From: Ulota crispa
Taxonomy: Eukaryota > Streptophyta > Bryopsida > Orthotrichales > Orthotrichaceae
Assembly (NCBI GenBank): GCA_963920765.1
Contig: OY987242.1
Span: 40,165,264 to 40,229,263 of the forward strand
Direction of reading: 5' to 3'
DNA: 64,000 bases
Part shown: positions 1-11,805 of the stretch, piece by piece
Layout: each line of letters opens with the position of its first letter
Position numbering within the stretch: the stretch's first letter is position 1
The notes under the pieces: model-generated
Database searches by the model: none
What the model was told of the DNA's origin: nothing
Seen by the model: only the letters and a program-made list of their open reading frames with translations
Translations under genes and position numbers: made by a program

Positions 1-254
1 AGAATCAGAGCTGGAATTGGGTGAAGGCTTCGAGCGCAGAGGCAGAATTGCAGCACGAGTCGCCGCGGCGGCCAACGGAGGAGCTGCAGCAGCAAAGCCA
101 GCAAGACCAGCATTCAGCAACTGGCCAAAGTCAACATGGCACTCCCGAGATCGCCAAGCGGGGGGGGGGGGGCCTTTCGTTGCCGACGGCTACGCGCACT
201 GCGACTACCGCGCACGCCCATGCGGACGCCTACCGGAATCTCTGTGGACTGTGA
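1..254 (+). CDS. Possible 3' terminal exon of a gene cut by the left edge (Gln-rich tail)
   Basis: The first 250 bases are far more GC-rich than the DNA that follows. The frame starting at base 3 stays open from the edge to a TGA at 252-254. It encodes a polar, Gln/Ser/Ala-rich stretch with runs such as EELQQQSQQDQ, as seen in disordered tails of plant nuclear proteins. A second frame is also open here (Ala/Gly/Arg-rich), so the frame choice rests on composition only. A run of ten or more G at about 168-178 lies inside it and could be a sequencing or assembly weak spot. No domain is recognised. It could equally be a GC-rich 5' leader or promoter. Confidence 0.25.
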   Translation, partial: NQSWNWVKASSAEAELQHESPRRPTEELQQQSQQDQHSATGQSQHGTPEIAKRGGGGLSLPTATRTATTAHAHADAYRNLCGL

Positions 255-2330
255 ATCTGTGATAGGTCATTACCTCTACCTCGTCCGTCCCTACAGCAGA
301 CTTTTTTGCAGCTTTGCACGGAGGGGATGATTCGCTGCCCTCCCCCCCACGCCTCTGCCCCATGTCCACTAATGGGCAATAGCTTCACCCATGGGTGCAT
401 ACGAAGCCACTTGGATGGTTTCGAAATGCAAAATTTTGGATGAAGAATTGTGATTTCTCATCTGATTTGTTTCTTGAGAGTTCTTTGAATGTGTTTGTTG
501 TGGTTACTGATGGAAATTCCGTCGTTAATTTTTTTTTAAAACTTTTTTACAACGAAAAAATGCTAAATAAAAAAAGATCTCAAAGTATACTTTCTTGGTG
601 TATCTTGAAAACACGTAAGGTAGGAGCACCCATCACTGTTACTATCCCCATCCCTGATACTTACTAGTGTTAATGATATCAGTCATTAATAATTTTATAA
701 AAAAAAAAGTTATGATTGGTTGACAAAGTGATAGTTATTGGTGACAAAGTGATAGTTATTGGTGACAAAGTGATGGTTATGGGTGACTGGCATGACAGTT
801 TTGAGTGCCCCATCTCATTATTTAAGAACTCCTTGAGTTAGTATTATGAGCGTATGAGCTCACTAAAGAGATCTCCTACACACAACTATACAATTTTAGT
901 GATTTAGGACTTTAAAAATTCTTTATGAACAAATACTTACAATTGGAACTTTCAAATTGATGCCAATATTTTTAATTTCCTCTCCTTAACCTGATACTAA
1001 TTTTTCCAAAGTTAATCAACGTGCTCCTACCTACTTCTTTTCCCCTAGAACCCGAATTTTAGTCATACAAATGAGCTTGTTTGAATTTTAGTTCTATTAT
1101 TACACTGAAGTAACTAGGTCCAATTTCTACTGTCACTCTAATTCGAAAATTTGAGGATTTACTATATTTGAATTTTACGTTTTAATTGAACTTTGGGCTT
1201 ATAACCAAGGACTATTGATTTTTTAAACATGGGAGTACACAAGGTTTTGGGTTACATCACAATATTTTGCACTATAATCTGCACTTGGGGTGAAAGGTAA
1301 AATAAATTTAAACTTATTTTGTATTTGATATAATTTCTTTTACTTATTCATAAGAAATTTTTCATAAGTTCAAGTTTCACCATTGTTTTTTGAAATTTAA
1401 GGACATGTAGAGGACGTGTGATATCATTTTTGAAAAATAAATCAACATGACTTACACTCATATTTAGTGAAAATGTAGAGGATTGAGAAGAAAAATGTTG
1501 AAATTGATTACACAATCTTAGGGTGCACCTTTTAGGTATTAATAAGCACAAACTTACATGTGCAAACCAAGTTGGCAAAGCTTTGTAGCATTTACCCACA
1601 TTGCTAAAATATAATCGTCCATATTTTGCCAAACAAATTTCTTATCATGCCAAGCACTTCTATGTAAATAGGGAGGAGATAAGTAAAGGAGTGGGATTGC
1701 CTTGTTGTCAACAAAAATGTGAAATGAGCTAAATTTCACAACTCATTATCATTAAAGTCCTACTAATGGAGTTTTTGTGAGTTTTTGTTCAAGGTAGAAA
1801 CATGATATTGTAAGCAAATAGTAGCAAATTCACCACATCTCAAACAAATAATAATAACGTCTTTAAATATTGAGCTCACTTTTTTGGAATTTCCTCAAAA
1901 TATGTATTTTCTTATGTATTTTCTTATGTAAAAAAAGAAAAGAAATATTTGAAAAACCAAAAATAAAAAATTATTTAGAATCATATTTTTTGATATGTTT
2001 ATGGGCACAAGAAATTTGGAATAATGTTGGAAACCTATTGCCAATACCTATCCAATGGTTATGGATCATTTACAAGTCCTATTTGAAATAAAAGTGCAAT
2101 TTCAATACCTTTTATAGCAAATCGCATAATTGTGGTGGTCTTTTACACCAAATCATTTTCTACTACCAAACTTGTATAATATGTACTACCTCTTTGAATC
2201 TTGTTGACCAAGCTTGCATATGTTGTCTTTTACAACTAAATTAGATTTCCATGCATGGGTAAAGATCCAGTATTACTTTACCAAAATTAGTATCACATGG
2301 ACCCTTGGATTAGTACAAGCACAACAACCA
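255..2330. other. AT-rich intergenic DNA
   Basis: No supportable gene is seen. The only open frames are short and low in complexity. The stretch contains the 21-bp tandem repeat at 719-785; otherwise I see nothing specific. Confidence 0.6.
719..785. repeat. 21-bp tandem repeat, about 3 copies
   Basis: The unit GGTGACAAAGTGATAGTTATT is repeated head to tail about 3.2 times, with one or two substitutions in the last copy. It is a small minisatellite with no coding potential. Confidence 0.9.
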
Positions 2331-2510
2331 TTAACCCCTGAATGTCTAAGCGTGCTGTTACAACTTGGTGTTTTTTATTGTATTTGAAATAGATTCACAC
2401 CTTTACTACCTAATGAGCTACTTGAGATCCCAAATTAAAACTTCTTATTGGTAGCAAATGCCAGTTATACGGCAGCTTATATATTATGCCCTATGGTCAT
2501 TTAAGGTTAA
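2331..2510. mobile_element. TTAA-flanked MITE, family C (short copy)
   Basis: It starts TTAA-CCCCTGAATGTC and ends AAGG-TTAA. The interior (TTTATT...GAGATCCCAAATTAAAACTT...GGTAGCAAATGCCA) is shared with the elements at 14195-14761 and, inverted, at 45251-45490. It has no coding capacity. The right end is degraded, so that boundary is approximate. Confidence 0.6.
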
Positions 2511-2544
2511 TAAGCTTATCAAGTACCATATTAGCTAGCTCTGA

Positions 2545-3457
2545 TTAACCCTTTAGGGCCACCTGCTTTCCAAGCTGTCCATTTTTTTTGAAAAGAAAAT
2601 TGTTTTAGGCTTTGTAGCATTTAAGTGAGAGGGAAAAAGCGGGATCCAACCATACCGATGTAAATTGTAGTCTTGGAAGATAAGCACATAATTTTCTTGG
2701 ACCAATCTGTTCGTGATCTTTGCTGCATTGGTGAAGTGAAAGGTGGTGCATTGGATTAAGTTTGGATTGTATAGGTTGTATGAATGGCTCCTACAAGCAG
2801 CTGTTGTGGAATTAAGTTTTGAAATTTTTAACTTTTCTTACATGTCATATAATGAAGGGCTCAAACTTAGGATTTTGAAAAAGGTTGTACTATCTGCTTT
2901 ATTTGATGAAGGAAATGCATGGGTGGCTAAGGTGCAAAAATTGTGGAAAAGATTAGGAAATTTTGATCATTTTTAGAAAAATCAAATATGCATGGTTAGA
3001 AAATCCAACCAGATAAGTTGTTTGAATAGTATTGATCTACAAATGTGTATTTTTTCAAAAGAAATGTGAGAGTATGTAAGTGATTTTGAATGTTTAATGC
3101 TGAAAGGATTGAAGAGCTCTGGTAGGGGGTACAAAGCCAAGGAATAATCAAGATGGCTATTGTCGTGGCACCATTTACCCGGTCCCTAAAGATGTCAGGT
3201 GACGTCATCCTCTTACTGACGTTTCAGTGAGTGATTTGTATTGAACGCTCAAGTTTCCCAATACCCCTTCCAACAAATCACTCTCTTTACAACATGATTT
3301 AATTCCAAACTTTGATCAAACAAGTGCATGTGAAAATAGATTTCATTCCCTACGTGTTTGTAATTGGTCAATCCATAATCCAAAATTGATAACACACCCT
3401 AATTTCATTTTAAAATCTGGGAAGGCAGTTTTTGCCTCCCCGGCCCTAAAGGGTTAA
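2545..3457. mobile_element. TTAA-flanked non-autonomous element, 913 bp
   Basis: The left end is TTAA-CCCTTTAGGGCC and the right end is GGCCCTAAAGGG-TTAA, an exact 12-bp terminal inverted repeat bounded on both sides by TTAA. The interior has only short ORFs that match nothing recognisable. TTAA flanks with C-rich ends fit the piggyBac superfamily target site; the class is inferred because no transposase is present. Confidence 0.75.
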
Positions 3458-4759
3458 TGCATCTTCTGGCTTATTTCGGTTGTTTTCAAGCAAGCTTAGA
3501 AAACAAAGGTACTATGTAAATATTTGTTTGTAACATTAAAAACTTGTTTATTCCTACGTTGACTTTTTCTCCAATAATAAAGAATATAGTTACTTTTATA
3601 TTGACTTACTATTACACTAGTATGAAAAGCTATTCTAAAAACAATGTATTTCAAAATTGAAACACAAAGTTTTTCCATAACATAAACCTAAAAAACATGT
3701 CTTTTTAAAATTTGAAAGAGATTTTTACTCCAAAAGGATTTTTTAAAATTAGATTAGCAAGTTACTCCATAGATGTTTTTTTCTAAGATTAAAAGAGAAA
3801 ATTATTCCAAGACTAATTTTTAAATACTAAAGCATTTAGTACTCTTACAATGACTAACCTTTGCACTAATACATATTGTTATTCTAAATATAATGTTTTT
3901 AGTACAGATATTCCAATCTTTTCATCAAAAGCTTATTTTATTTTTTCTTCAAAGCATCACACTACACTTTGTGTTAGCAAATAAAGTGCAATAGGGCAGG
4001 TGGAGGTTTCTCCAATCTGGCCTTGCAGTTTGTTTGCTAAATATATGTTATGGAAGAAAATGTGCATTCTTGATTTTTATCTAGAATTACAATGCGGTCC
4101 ATAGATTGAATTTATTGAAAGGTGAGAAATTGGCCCACCATAAGTCCATAAAGCAACTTTTGACAACAAATTCAATGCAAAACAACTCCTTTCATTAACA
4201 AAGTTTTGAGCCCTCCAAGAGCACCCTACAAAGTCTCTAAAGGGGTCTTACAACATGTACTTACTACAAAAAATAAATCACTAATCCCCTATTTCCGCTC
4301 ACCTTTTGCATTCAATGCAATTATGAAAAATATATTATTATGTTATCCCTATTGAACAAAAACCATGGGTACAAATGTACAATAGGACCATAAATTATAC
4401 TTTACTCTATTTGAATAGATGAGTGAAGTACTTGGATAATGAGTAGTGAGTACATTTACATATTTTAGGAGTACAATGCTTTTTTTTATTGTTTTGGGTT
4501 GTACACGTGGTTTAGGTCCTTCATAGAAGGTAGCAATGGGTACGAGTGCCCTTTTCTTGTGTTCACTCTAGCCAATTACTAGCTTAGTTTGTCAAATCGT
4601 AGGGGGCCCTTAGAGGGCTCAAAAATTTGCTAATGATCAATCAACTCTAGATAGACTCCACACAATTTCTCCATCCATACTCACCTAATGTATCCTATAC
4701 AAATGAGGCATGCCTAGTGCTAAAAAAAACTTGTCCATTGCCATAGTAGGGCGGTTCTC
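3458..4759. other. AT-rich intergenic DNA
   Basis: No gene or clear repeat is seen. The stretch contains homopolymer tracts and short meaningless ORFs. Confidence 0.5.
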
Positions 4760-5170
4760 AAAGCATCTCCTGCAACCCTCCAAATGTCCAAGTCCCTCAA
4801 TCCGGATGAAAGCAACCAATTCTAGCGGTGTCAACCTCTACATTTACCTTCTCCCTTCAAATAAGCCTTGTTTGAAGGGGTCTCTAAACCCTCTACAAGC
4901 TATATTTTCTTGTTATCATAACTTACTTTATTGCTTTTGGAAGTTCCTTGACTTGTGTTGTGCAATCATTGTGACCATATGTAGTCGTTTCATAGTTGTT
5001 ATATGATCACAATAACTGCACATCAACTAAATGACTTAGTTGTTTATTGCCGTTTTTCTTCTAGTGTTAGCGGGTTGCACTCTATTGGAGATACAAGTGA
5101 CCATTCCCTCTAAAACAAATAGAGAGGAATTGAAGGGACCTAGATGATTGTAGGGTTGCAGGAGATGCTC
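4760..5170. mobile_element. Tourist/PIF-like MITE, about 410 bp
   Basis: The left end AAGCATCTCCTGCAACCCTC is matched in inverse orientation by AGGGTTGCAGGAGATGCTCT at the right end. Ends of the GAGCATCTCC type are widespread in plant Tourist-like (PIF/Harbinger) MITEs. The left target-site duplication is degraded; the right end abuts TTA at 5171-5173. Confidence 0.65.
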
Positions 5171-5713
5171 TTAGGGCATCCACAATGCACCTGGGAAAAG
5201 TCTTGGCAAGGGTCCCAATAAGTCAGTCTAGTCTTTTAATAAACAGTAAAATTTACCAGAATTTTTTTATGATTTGAAGGGCATTGAAAATATTATTGTG
5301 AAAATTCAATAAAATTTGGGTTTGGACATTCAATAATTTAGATACATCCCATCACATGTTAGCTAGCTTCCAAAAAAATTAGAGGTCCCTCCAAATTAAG
5401 CCTAAAAAAGGAAAATTCAACCAAAGTAACGATATAGGGGAGTCATTATACCATCACCTTGGCTGAATTTTCCTTTTTTAGGCTTAATTTGGAGAGACCT
5501 CTAAATTTTTTGGAAGCTTAACTAATATGTGATAGGATGTATCTAAATTAGTGAATGTCCAAATCCAAATTTTATTACGTTTTCAGAATGATTTTTTCAA
5601 AGCCCTTCAAATCATTAAAAAATTCTGGTAAAATTTATTATCTATTAAAAGACCAAACTGACTTACTGGGACGCTTGCAGGGACTTTTCCCGGGTGCATT
5701 GTGGATGCCCTTA
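5171..5713. mobile_element. Tourist/PIF-like foldback MITE with TTA target duplication, 543 bp
   Basis: TTA at 5171-5173 and at 5711-5713 bound ends that begin GGGCATCCACAATGCACC in both orientations; they match over about 29 bases with one difference. The inverted homology continues inward (TTTGAAGGGC..., GGAAAATTCA...), so the whole element can fold into a long imperfect hairpin. A 3-bp TTA/TAA duplication is the PIF/Harbinger signature. It directly abuts the preceding element and shares its TTA. Confidence 0.85.
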
Positions 5714-7482
5714 GGATTGGGCCATGCTAATGACCCTCTAGTCTCCTTCAGCCGGGTACCCTTCGGCTGGGTATGGCAAGTGGAGGTGGGGATGCTCTTA
5801 GGATTGCTTCCAGTGGAATGTGGGACGTAGTATGAACCAGCCCTTTTTTTTTTGGCACCATGGGACCAAAAAGCACCACTTGAAAAAAGCAGGCAAAAAC
5901 ACATGAGGGAAAAATAAAGAAAAGAAAATAAAAGTAGCCATACAACAACTTAGGGTTTTAAGGGCTCAGCCAGAAAGCTTCAGTTTTGGCCATAGTCATT
6001 GCCACCTCTAGAGATCATGCGGCATCTCTTGTTTTATTTCAAGAGCCAAATTGCTACAAGTTATAGGACAACCTCGCCTCCATGAATGAAATTTTATATT
6101 TTTAGATATTCTAACATGTGCAAATATGGAACTGCATTGTCCATTTTCTTATAAAAAATCTACCAAGTGCTAAATGACACCATTCTTTTTAGCAATTTTG
6201 CCCTTTTTGCTTGAATATAATTATCTTTAGTGTTTGGAGAATTCAACAGTTTTGACCAATAGCCACTTTAGCACCAAAAAAATTCCCTTTGTGCCAGAAA
6301 TTGTCACCAATTTTTAGCACACTATGCCAAATTCACCATATCTATAATCCACTATCTCCACAACAATTCATTGACGGATATGAAGTACTTGCCATGTGAG
6401 CAACGATTCAAAATATAACGTAACCAATCTGGCTTTCTGCCAAAACCCAAAAAAAGGGGGTGGTATGAACCGCCCCTGAGTTTAGCTTCTTTGTATCCAT
6501 TGCGGCATAGCAAGCATACTGAGTACCTCCTTTCATCCATGCCTACAACCAAATTCAAGAATACTGACAGATTATTATTCTATTACTGTAAGCCGGGGAA
6601 TTAATAGGTTGTTTTTTTTGTTGCATTCAAGGGATATGAAGACCATGCAGCTGTGCAGCAGCTACACTCAATGAAGATGATCAAATCCGACCGACTACGA
6701 CCAACTGCTGATCGAAATGAGTTCAGTGCGATCAGACACACGAAGAATTCACAATTTGATACAAAAAGTTTAAACCCATTCAGAAAACATCCCAAAAGTA
6801 AAGAAACGAGGTAAGAATCTCCAGTCCAGGTGGAGAATGAACAAATGGCTGCATTTCGGAGCCGCAGCGCAGTCCACACAGCTTCGAGCACACCATGTTC
6901 AGCTCTGACACGGAGAACCGCGCCAAGGGCACCTGGAAAAGGGCTCGTGGACTCTTTATCTGGGATGCAGATGTTGCAGGAATCCATCAAACGTGGCCTG
7001 GTAACACCGAGGATACCGTAAATATTATGCCAGGCTCACGCCATTGCTTATTTTTACATAACATAGAGTGGCTTGTTTTCTCATTCGCTGGCTCAGTACG
7101 CTGCTGCCGCATCTCGCGCCTGGCAGCTCGCTGCACATGCCGCCACCCTTGCATCCTCCGCGCGCCTTCTCCGGTTGGCAGCGTCTTGACAGACGCGGAG
7201 GACAACCACGGCGCATATATCTCCCCGGCCTAGTACTGCTGACAGAGAACCACTTGTGCGTGCCTCTAGCGGCATCGCAACTTGGAACAGAGTAACTTAA
7301 TATGTCCTTCAACAAAGTATTCGCAGATACGTGCAGTTCTCCATGACCGATTTCAGTGCTAGTACGTCGCAGATGTGCTTGTGAGCAGCGTCTGCGAGCT
7401 TTAATCGCAGGACGGTCGCCGGCGCGAGTGGCTCGACGTGCATTAGGATTCAGGTGTAGGTTTGTGGTTTTGTGACACCGAG
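5714..7482. other. Intergenic DNA and probable pectin methylesterase promoter/leader
   Basis: A lone Tourist-like end (GGATGCTCTTA) lies near 5780-5800. From about 6640 base composition rises toward that of the gene downstream, which suggests promoter and 5' leader. Several overlapping open frames on both strands between 6600 and 7470 look like products of GC content, with no recognisable domain or consistent exon structure. Confidence 0.45.
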
Positions 7483-7511
7483 GGGGGGGGAGGGGCGGGG
7501 GGGGGGGGGGT
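7483..7511 (+). promoter_or_regulatory. Poly-G tract just upstream of the pectin methylesterase start codon
   Basis: The tract reads as 8 G, A, 4 G, C and then about 14 G, ending 8 bases before the ATG at 7520. If transcribed it lies in the 5' leader and could form an RNA G-quadruplex. It is also a place where base calls or assembly may be unreliable. Confidence 0.5.
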
Positions 7512-7519
7512 GCTTGAGG

Positions 7520-9376
7520 ATGTCGTACGACGATGAGCGACCCATGGTGGGCAAGTCGTACGGACCCAAAAGCCGCAGGTGTTGCGTGGTTTCAGTTCTG
7601 ACCGTCGCATTGGCATTGGTGTTGATTCTCGCCATTGCAATTCCGTTGGGGAGTAAGAAGTCGAAGAGCGATGAGCTGAAGGGGTCGGACGCGGTGGGGT
7701 CAGCTTGCGACGCGACATCGTATCCCGAGCAATGCGAGGCATCCGTCGCAAATTCTGATGGTACCCCGCGAGACATGTCGCGGGCGATGCTGGTGCACGC
7801 GGATTCAGGGCTCGAGACGTTGCAGAATTCCACCACGAACGAGGATTGCAAGGAGCTCTTCGCGACCGCGCGTGTCGCAGTGGCTACTGTCTTCACCACC
7901 ACTCAGAATGGCACCGATGCGGAACGAACTGCTGCGTGCCAGGACATGCAAACCCAGCTGAGCGCTGCCATGGAGCAAGTGGAAACTTGTAGCACGATTC
8001 TGCAGGAGCTCCAGTCTCCCGAGTATGCGTTTTTCGGCACTGCCTCCCAGAACGCAACTCAGTCGCTGAGCATTGTCCTTTCGTTTATGAACTGTTACTG
8101 CACCTACGGAAATAACTTGAAGGCGTGGAAGCAGATCATTCCGGACGGATTTCTGGACATTGTGAACCAATTCGCCGGCGGTCATCGTCGTCGCCTCCTC
8201 GACGCTGAGGATCTCGAGGATGAATCTAGGGATGGGAGCTATCTGTCTGAGGAGGCGTTTTACCCCAGCTGGATGGACAGCGCTACCAGCCGGCACTTGC
8301 TTGGGAAGCCACCCTCGTACAATGTGATCGTCGCCAAGGACGGATCTGGGAAATACACGACTGTCCAAGCCGCTATTGACAGAGCAAACTCGAACATTAG
8401 CCCCAAAGGCCCGCGGTTCATCATCTACGTGAAGGCGGGAGTTTACAACGAGCAGATCACGATCCCTAGCGACCTCATGAACTGCATGATCATCGGAGAC
8501 GGCATTGACAAGACCATCTTCACGGGCAACCGCAATGTCATGCTGATGAAAGGCATGACCACTTTCAACTCCGCGACCTTGAGTAAGCTCCATCTCCTCC
8601 ATTCTCTGTTTTAGGGTTTTGCAAAAGCCCTGAAAATTTCTCTACTCGGGTTTGTGTCTAATCGTGAATGTATTGTTCCAGTTGTCAAAGGTCGGGGATT
8701 TCTCGGCAAGTATTTCACGGTGCGCAACACAGCGGGATCTGCGGGTCACCAAGCTGTGGCATGTCGCGTGAGCGCGGACGTGGTAGCTTTTTACAATGTG
8801 AAGTTCGACAGCTACCAAGACACGTTGTACGCGCACTCGTTCCGTCAGTTCTACAGTAACTGCGTCGTCTCCGGGACTGTGGATTTCATCTTCGGCAACG
8901 CAAACGCTGTGTTTCAGGGCTGCACCATTCTTGCCAAGAGGTCGCAACTGCAGGGGCAACAGAACACGTGCACCGCGCAAGGGAGGACTGACAAGAACAT
9001 GAACACGGGACTCGCTTTCCAAGACTGCAACTTCGACGGCACCGCCGATTTGAAGAGGAGCGTGGCCATGTATCCCACATTCCTCGGCCGGCCATGGAAA
9101 ATGTACTCGACCTGCGTGCTGTTGCGACCGAAGCTGCAAGCACACATCGATCCCCAGGGCTGGTTGTACTGGAACTACACCAACTTCGGCTTGTACACGT
9201 CTTTCTTCGCGGAATACAAAAGCACAGGCCCGGCTTCGAATCGCGCCAAGCGCGTCAAGTGGTCGCATGAAATCACAGACCCCAGGGTCGCCAACAAGTA
9301 CCAGGCGGCGAGCTTTGTGAATGGAAAGGCTTGGTTGCCGAACCTTGGCATTGCTTATGATCTGAGGTCCGTGTAA
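7520..9376 (+). CDS. PME: Pectin methylesterase (pectinesterase) with N-terminal inhibitor-like pro-region
   Basis: This enzyme removes methyl esters from cell-wall homogalacturonan and so controls pectin gelling and wall stiffness. Exon 1 is 7520-8582 and exon 2 is 8682-9376, with a 99-bp GT-AG intron in phase 1, giving 585 residues. The ATG at 7520 was chosen because anything upstream would read through the poly-G tract. Residues 21-43 form a hydrophobic signal anchor, residues ~55-205 a PMEI-like pro-domain, and RRRLLD at 223-228 (possibly also RHLL at 258-261) matches the subtilase processing motif of group 2 PMEs. The catalytic domain starts near 268. All family signatures are present: GVYNE, QAVA (Q378), QDTL (Q400, D401), DFIFG (D422) and LGRPW (R491, W493). 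D401 and D422 are the catalytic acids. It looks intact and active. The gene stands alone between repeat-rich stretches. Confidence 0.95.
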
Positions 9377-11078
9377 GTGTTGGTTGCTGTCTCTCTCAAG
9401 GTTTCTTAGAATGTACTTTCGGTATTGTTCTCTTCGAAGGTTGGTGACGGTGATAAAAAAAAGGTAGTCAAATTCGCGGTGCAAAAAAGCCTCCGTCAAA
9501 CGGGATACAAGTGTCCCCCCAAAATGTCAATGAGTATCAATGATCTGTGACTCGATCAGTTGTCATGTGAGATTTTCAGTTCGCCGGTAGGAGCGTGGGC
9601 TGCGGCTTGCGTCCCTCCTTGTATGCCATTGTTTGAACACACCGCTCCACGCGGAAATAATATTATACCATTCTTTGAGGCAACCAAATTGGTGTCTCCC
9701 TTTGTACTCTTCTTCCTTTCGCTTTATTGGTTTCTTGCTATGCTTTCTCTAGATATATCTAGAAGTCTCGTTTATCATGCATTCCTGGCAAATGTTCTTG
9801 CAAAGTTTGCTGCTACTTACCGATGTGATGTGGCTCCCAATCTCTGTTGCCCGTGTTTCTTGTGACTCCTCAACAAATAGTTGAAGTGCTTTCTTTTGCG
9901 TGTCATTTTCGTGCTTGGTTTCTTACCGAGGTGGTTTTGGGTTTTTTACTGTAGACAACCGCTGTCAGCGGACATACTCTCAGTTTGTGTTTGATATGGG
10001 GCCTTTTGCCAAGCCGAGAGTTCTGGCATCATCTCAGCTTTTAAAACGTCACCTAGAATGTTCACAAGAAAAGGTGTACTAAAACTGGAATATTTCCTTA
10101 GACTTTTGCTTGAATTTAGAGATTCTAGAATACCAGGACACCTGCGGATAGCCGGATATCAGCGTTTTTTTTTTGGATTTTCGCTAGGTAGAGTGACACG
10201 CACCCCACATGCGAGCAGGTAAGGAAAATTTTGACAGATTCATCGACGTCTGCTTGTTCATCCATAAATATACTAATTTTAGTAACTTCCATCCAAAATC
10301 TGGCGAATCTGCTGCAAACCTGAGGGGTTCGGCAAATTCATTCATTTTTCCAGAAATTTTTTCTAGTGTTGTGTTCGCCAGGCCGGTTTCAAGGTAAGAT
10401 TTAGGCGTTTATTCGCCAAGAAAATTTACGCTGCCGGATATGGCTTGAAATAGCTTGCACTCTTGTCTTGTGTTGGAATCGTGCTTGGATCCTGGAACCT
10501 TTTGTGTTTTACTTTTTTGAGGCCGTTGAGAGAGATCTGTGGTGGGACAGTGCCGTTTTGAAGCGACCTCGGGAGCACCGGAGACTGTAGCTCGTTGTTC
10601 AGTTTGCTGGTGTTCGCAGGGGCGGTTCAAACCATGAGAGCTTCGCATTTCACACCGTAATCCAAGTTTCACGTACTGGTTTATATAGAAATGCTTACAT
10701 GATAACACTTTTGGAAATTTTGATGTCAAGAAGGTGGGGTTTCGCTCAAAAGCTGGGTTTAGGTACAAGAGAACCCCAATTCTGAACCCAAGTCCCATCA
10801 ACGTTTTCACTAAAAGTATATAAAAAAATCTTTGGTATTTCTTTCTGCCCTTAGTTATTCAAGAGAGCTGTGGTATTAGATTGAGGCGAGACTGGTAGAG
10901 ATTGAATTTGGGACATACAGTCAAATTTCTCTTATCCCGTGGGAACAGTGGGGAGATTTTTTTAGGTTCAAGCATATTTTTTTATTGGTGATAGTGTCTT
11001 TTGGTGGTCCTACTCTGACAAAAATAACTCCATTCATGACTATTGAACCACACTTTATGGACATAGAGAGTATGCAAT
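9377..11078. other. Intergenic DNA downstream of the pectin methylesterase
   Basis: The first few hundred bases are probably 3' untranslated sequence. Open frames at 9560-9865 and on the minus strand at 10409-10810 lack recognisable domains and are not supported as genes. Confidence 0.5.
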
Positions 11079-11805
11079 TTAACCCCTAAAGGACCAAAGG
11101 CCCCTCAGGGGACTTTTGGGATTTCGGGCATGTACTTATGGCTAAACTACTTTGTGTAATTTTTTGAAACTTTTATAGAAGATGGGGAATTCAAAGATTT
11201 GTGTGGGCATCTAATTTTTACCTCATTCCAACATTTATTGAAGAAGTTAAAAATGAATTTATGAGAATTTTAGTTTGGCGGGCAGCCCAAAAACTTCTTT
11301 AAAATTTGCATTTTTTAAAAATAAAAATTCAAGGTTAGTTCCTTAGACTTATGTATATGTGGGAAGCTTTGAATCATTCAATTCTAATTGATGAGATGAA
11401 AGTTATGAGAAGTTTTAGTTTGCGGGTAGATGTGGAGAATCTCAAAACAATACCTACACGCAAACTAAAACTTCTCATAACTTTCATCTCATCTATTAGA
11501 ATTGAATGATTAAAAGCTTCCCACATATACATAAGTCTAAAGAACTAACCTCAAGTTTTTATTTTTTTTAAATGCAAATTTTAAAGAAGTTTTTGGGCTG
11601 CCTACCAAACTAAAATTCTCATAAGTTCATTTTTAACTTCTTCAATAAATGTCGGAATGAGGAAAAAATTAGATGCCCACACAGATCCTTGAATTCCCCA
11701 TCTCCCATAAAAGTTTCAAAAAATCACGCAAAGTAGTTTAGCCATAGATACGTGCCCAAAATCCCATTTGTCCCCGAAAAGGGGGCTTGATCCTTTAGGG
11801 ATTAA
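11079..11805. mobile_element. TTAA-flanked long foldback element, 727 bp
   Basis: It is bounded by TTAA at 11079-11082 and 11802-11805, with ends CCCCTAAAGGACC and GATCCTTTAGGG(A). Two arms of about 340 bp (roughly 11090-11430 and 11455-11795) are inverted copies of each other with few differences, separated by a very short loop near 11440. Each arm corresponds to the right-hand half of the family A elements at 17855-18789 and 49624-50533, so this copy looks like an inverted duplication of one element end. It has no coding capacity. A transcript would fold into a long double-stranded hairpin. Confidence 0.85.

Noticed and set aside
719-785. CRISPR-like array
   Set aside because: It is a simple head-to-tail minisatellite without spacers, in a eukaryotic context.
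5711-5801. A third Tourist-like MITE after the pair at 4.8-5.7 kb
   Set aside because: A right-type end (GGATGCTCTTA) is present, but the text after 5711 does not match it as an inverted left end.
6601-6990. 129-residue minus-strand open frame upstream of the pectin methylesterase
   Set aside because: It overlaps open frames on the other strand, has no recognisable domain or splice partner, and is best explained by raised GC content.
7805-9499. Long minus-strand open frames (265 and 285 residues) opposite the pectin methylesterase
   Set aside because: They are antisense shadows of a confidently identified gene, caused by its GC-rich codon use.
9560-10082. Open frames downstream of the pectin methylesterase
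   Set aside because: Composition is that of AT/TTC-rich non-coding DNA; there is no domain or exon signal.
10409-10810. 133-residue minus-strand frame
   Set aside because: No domain, no plausible exon partners and no conserved pattern.
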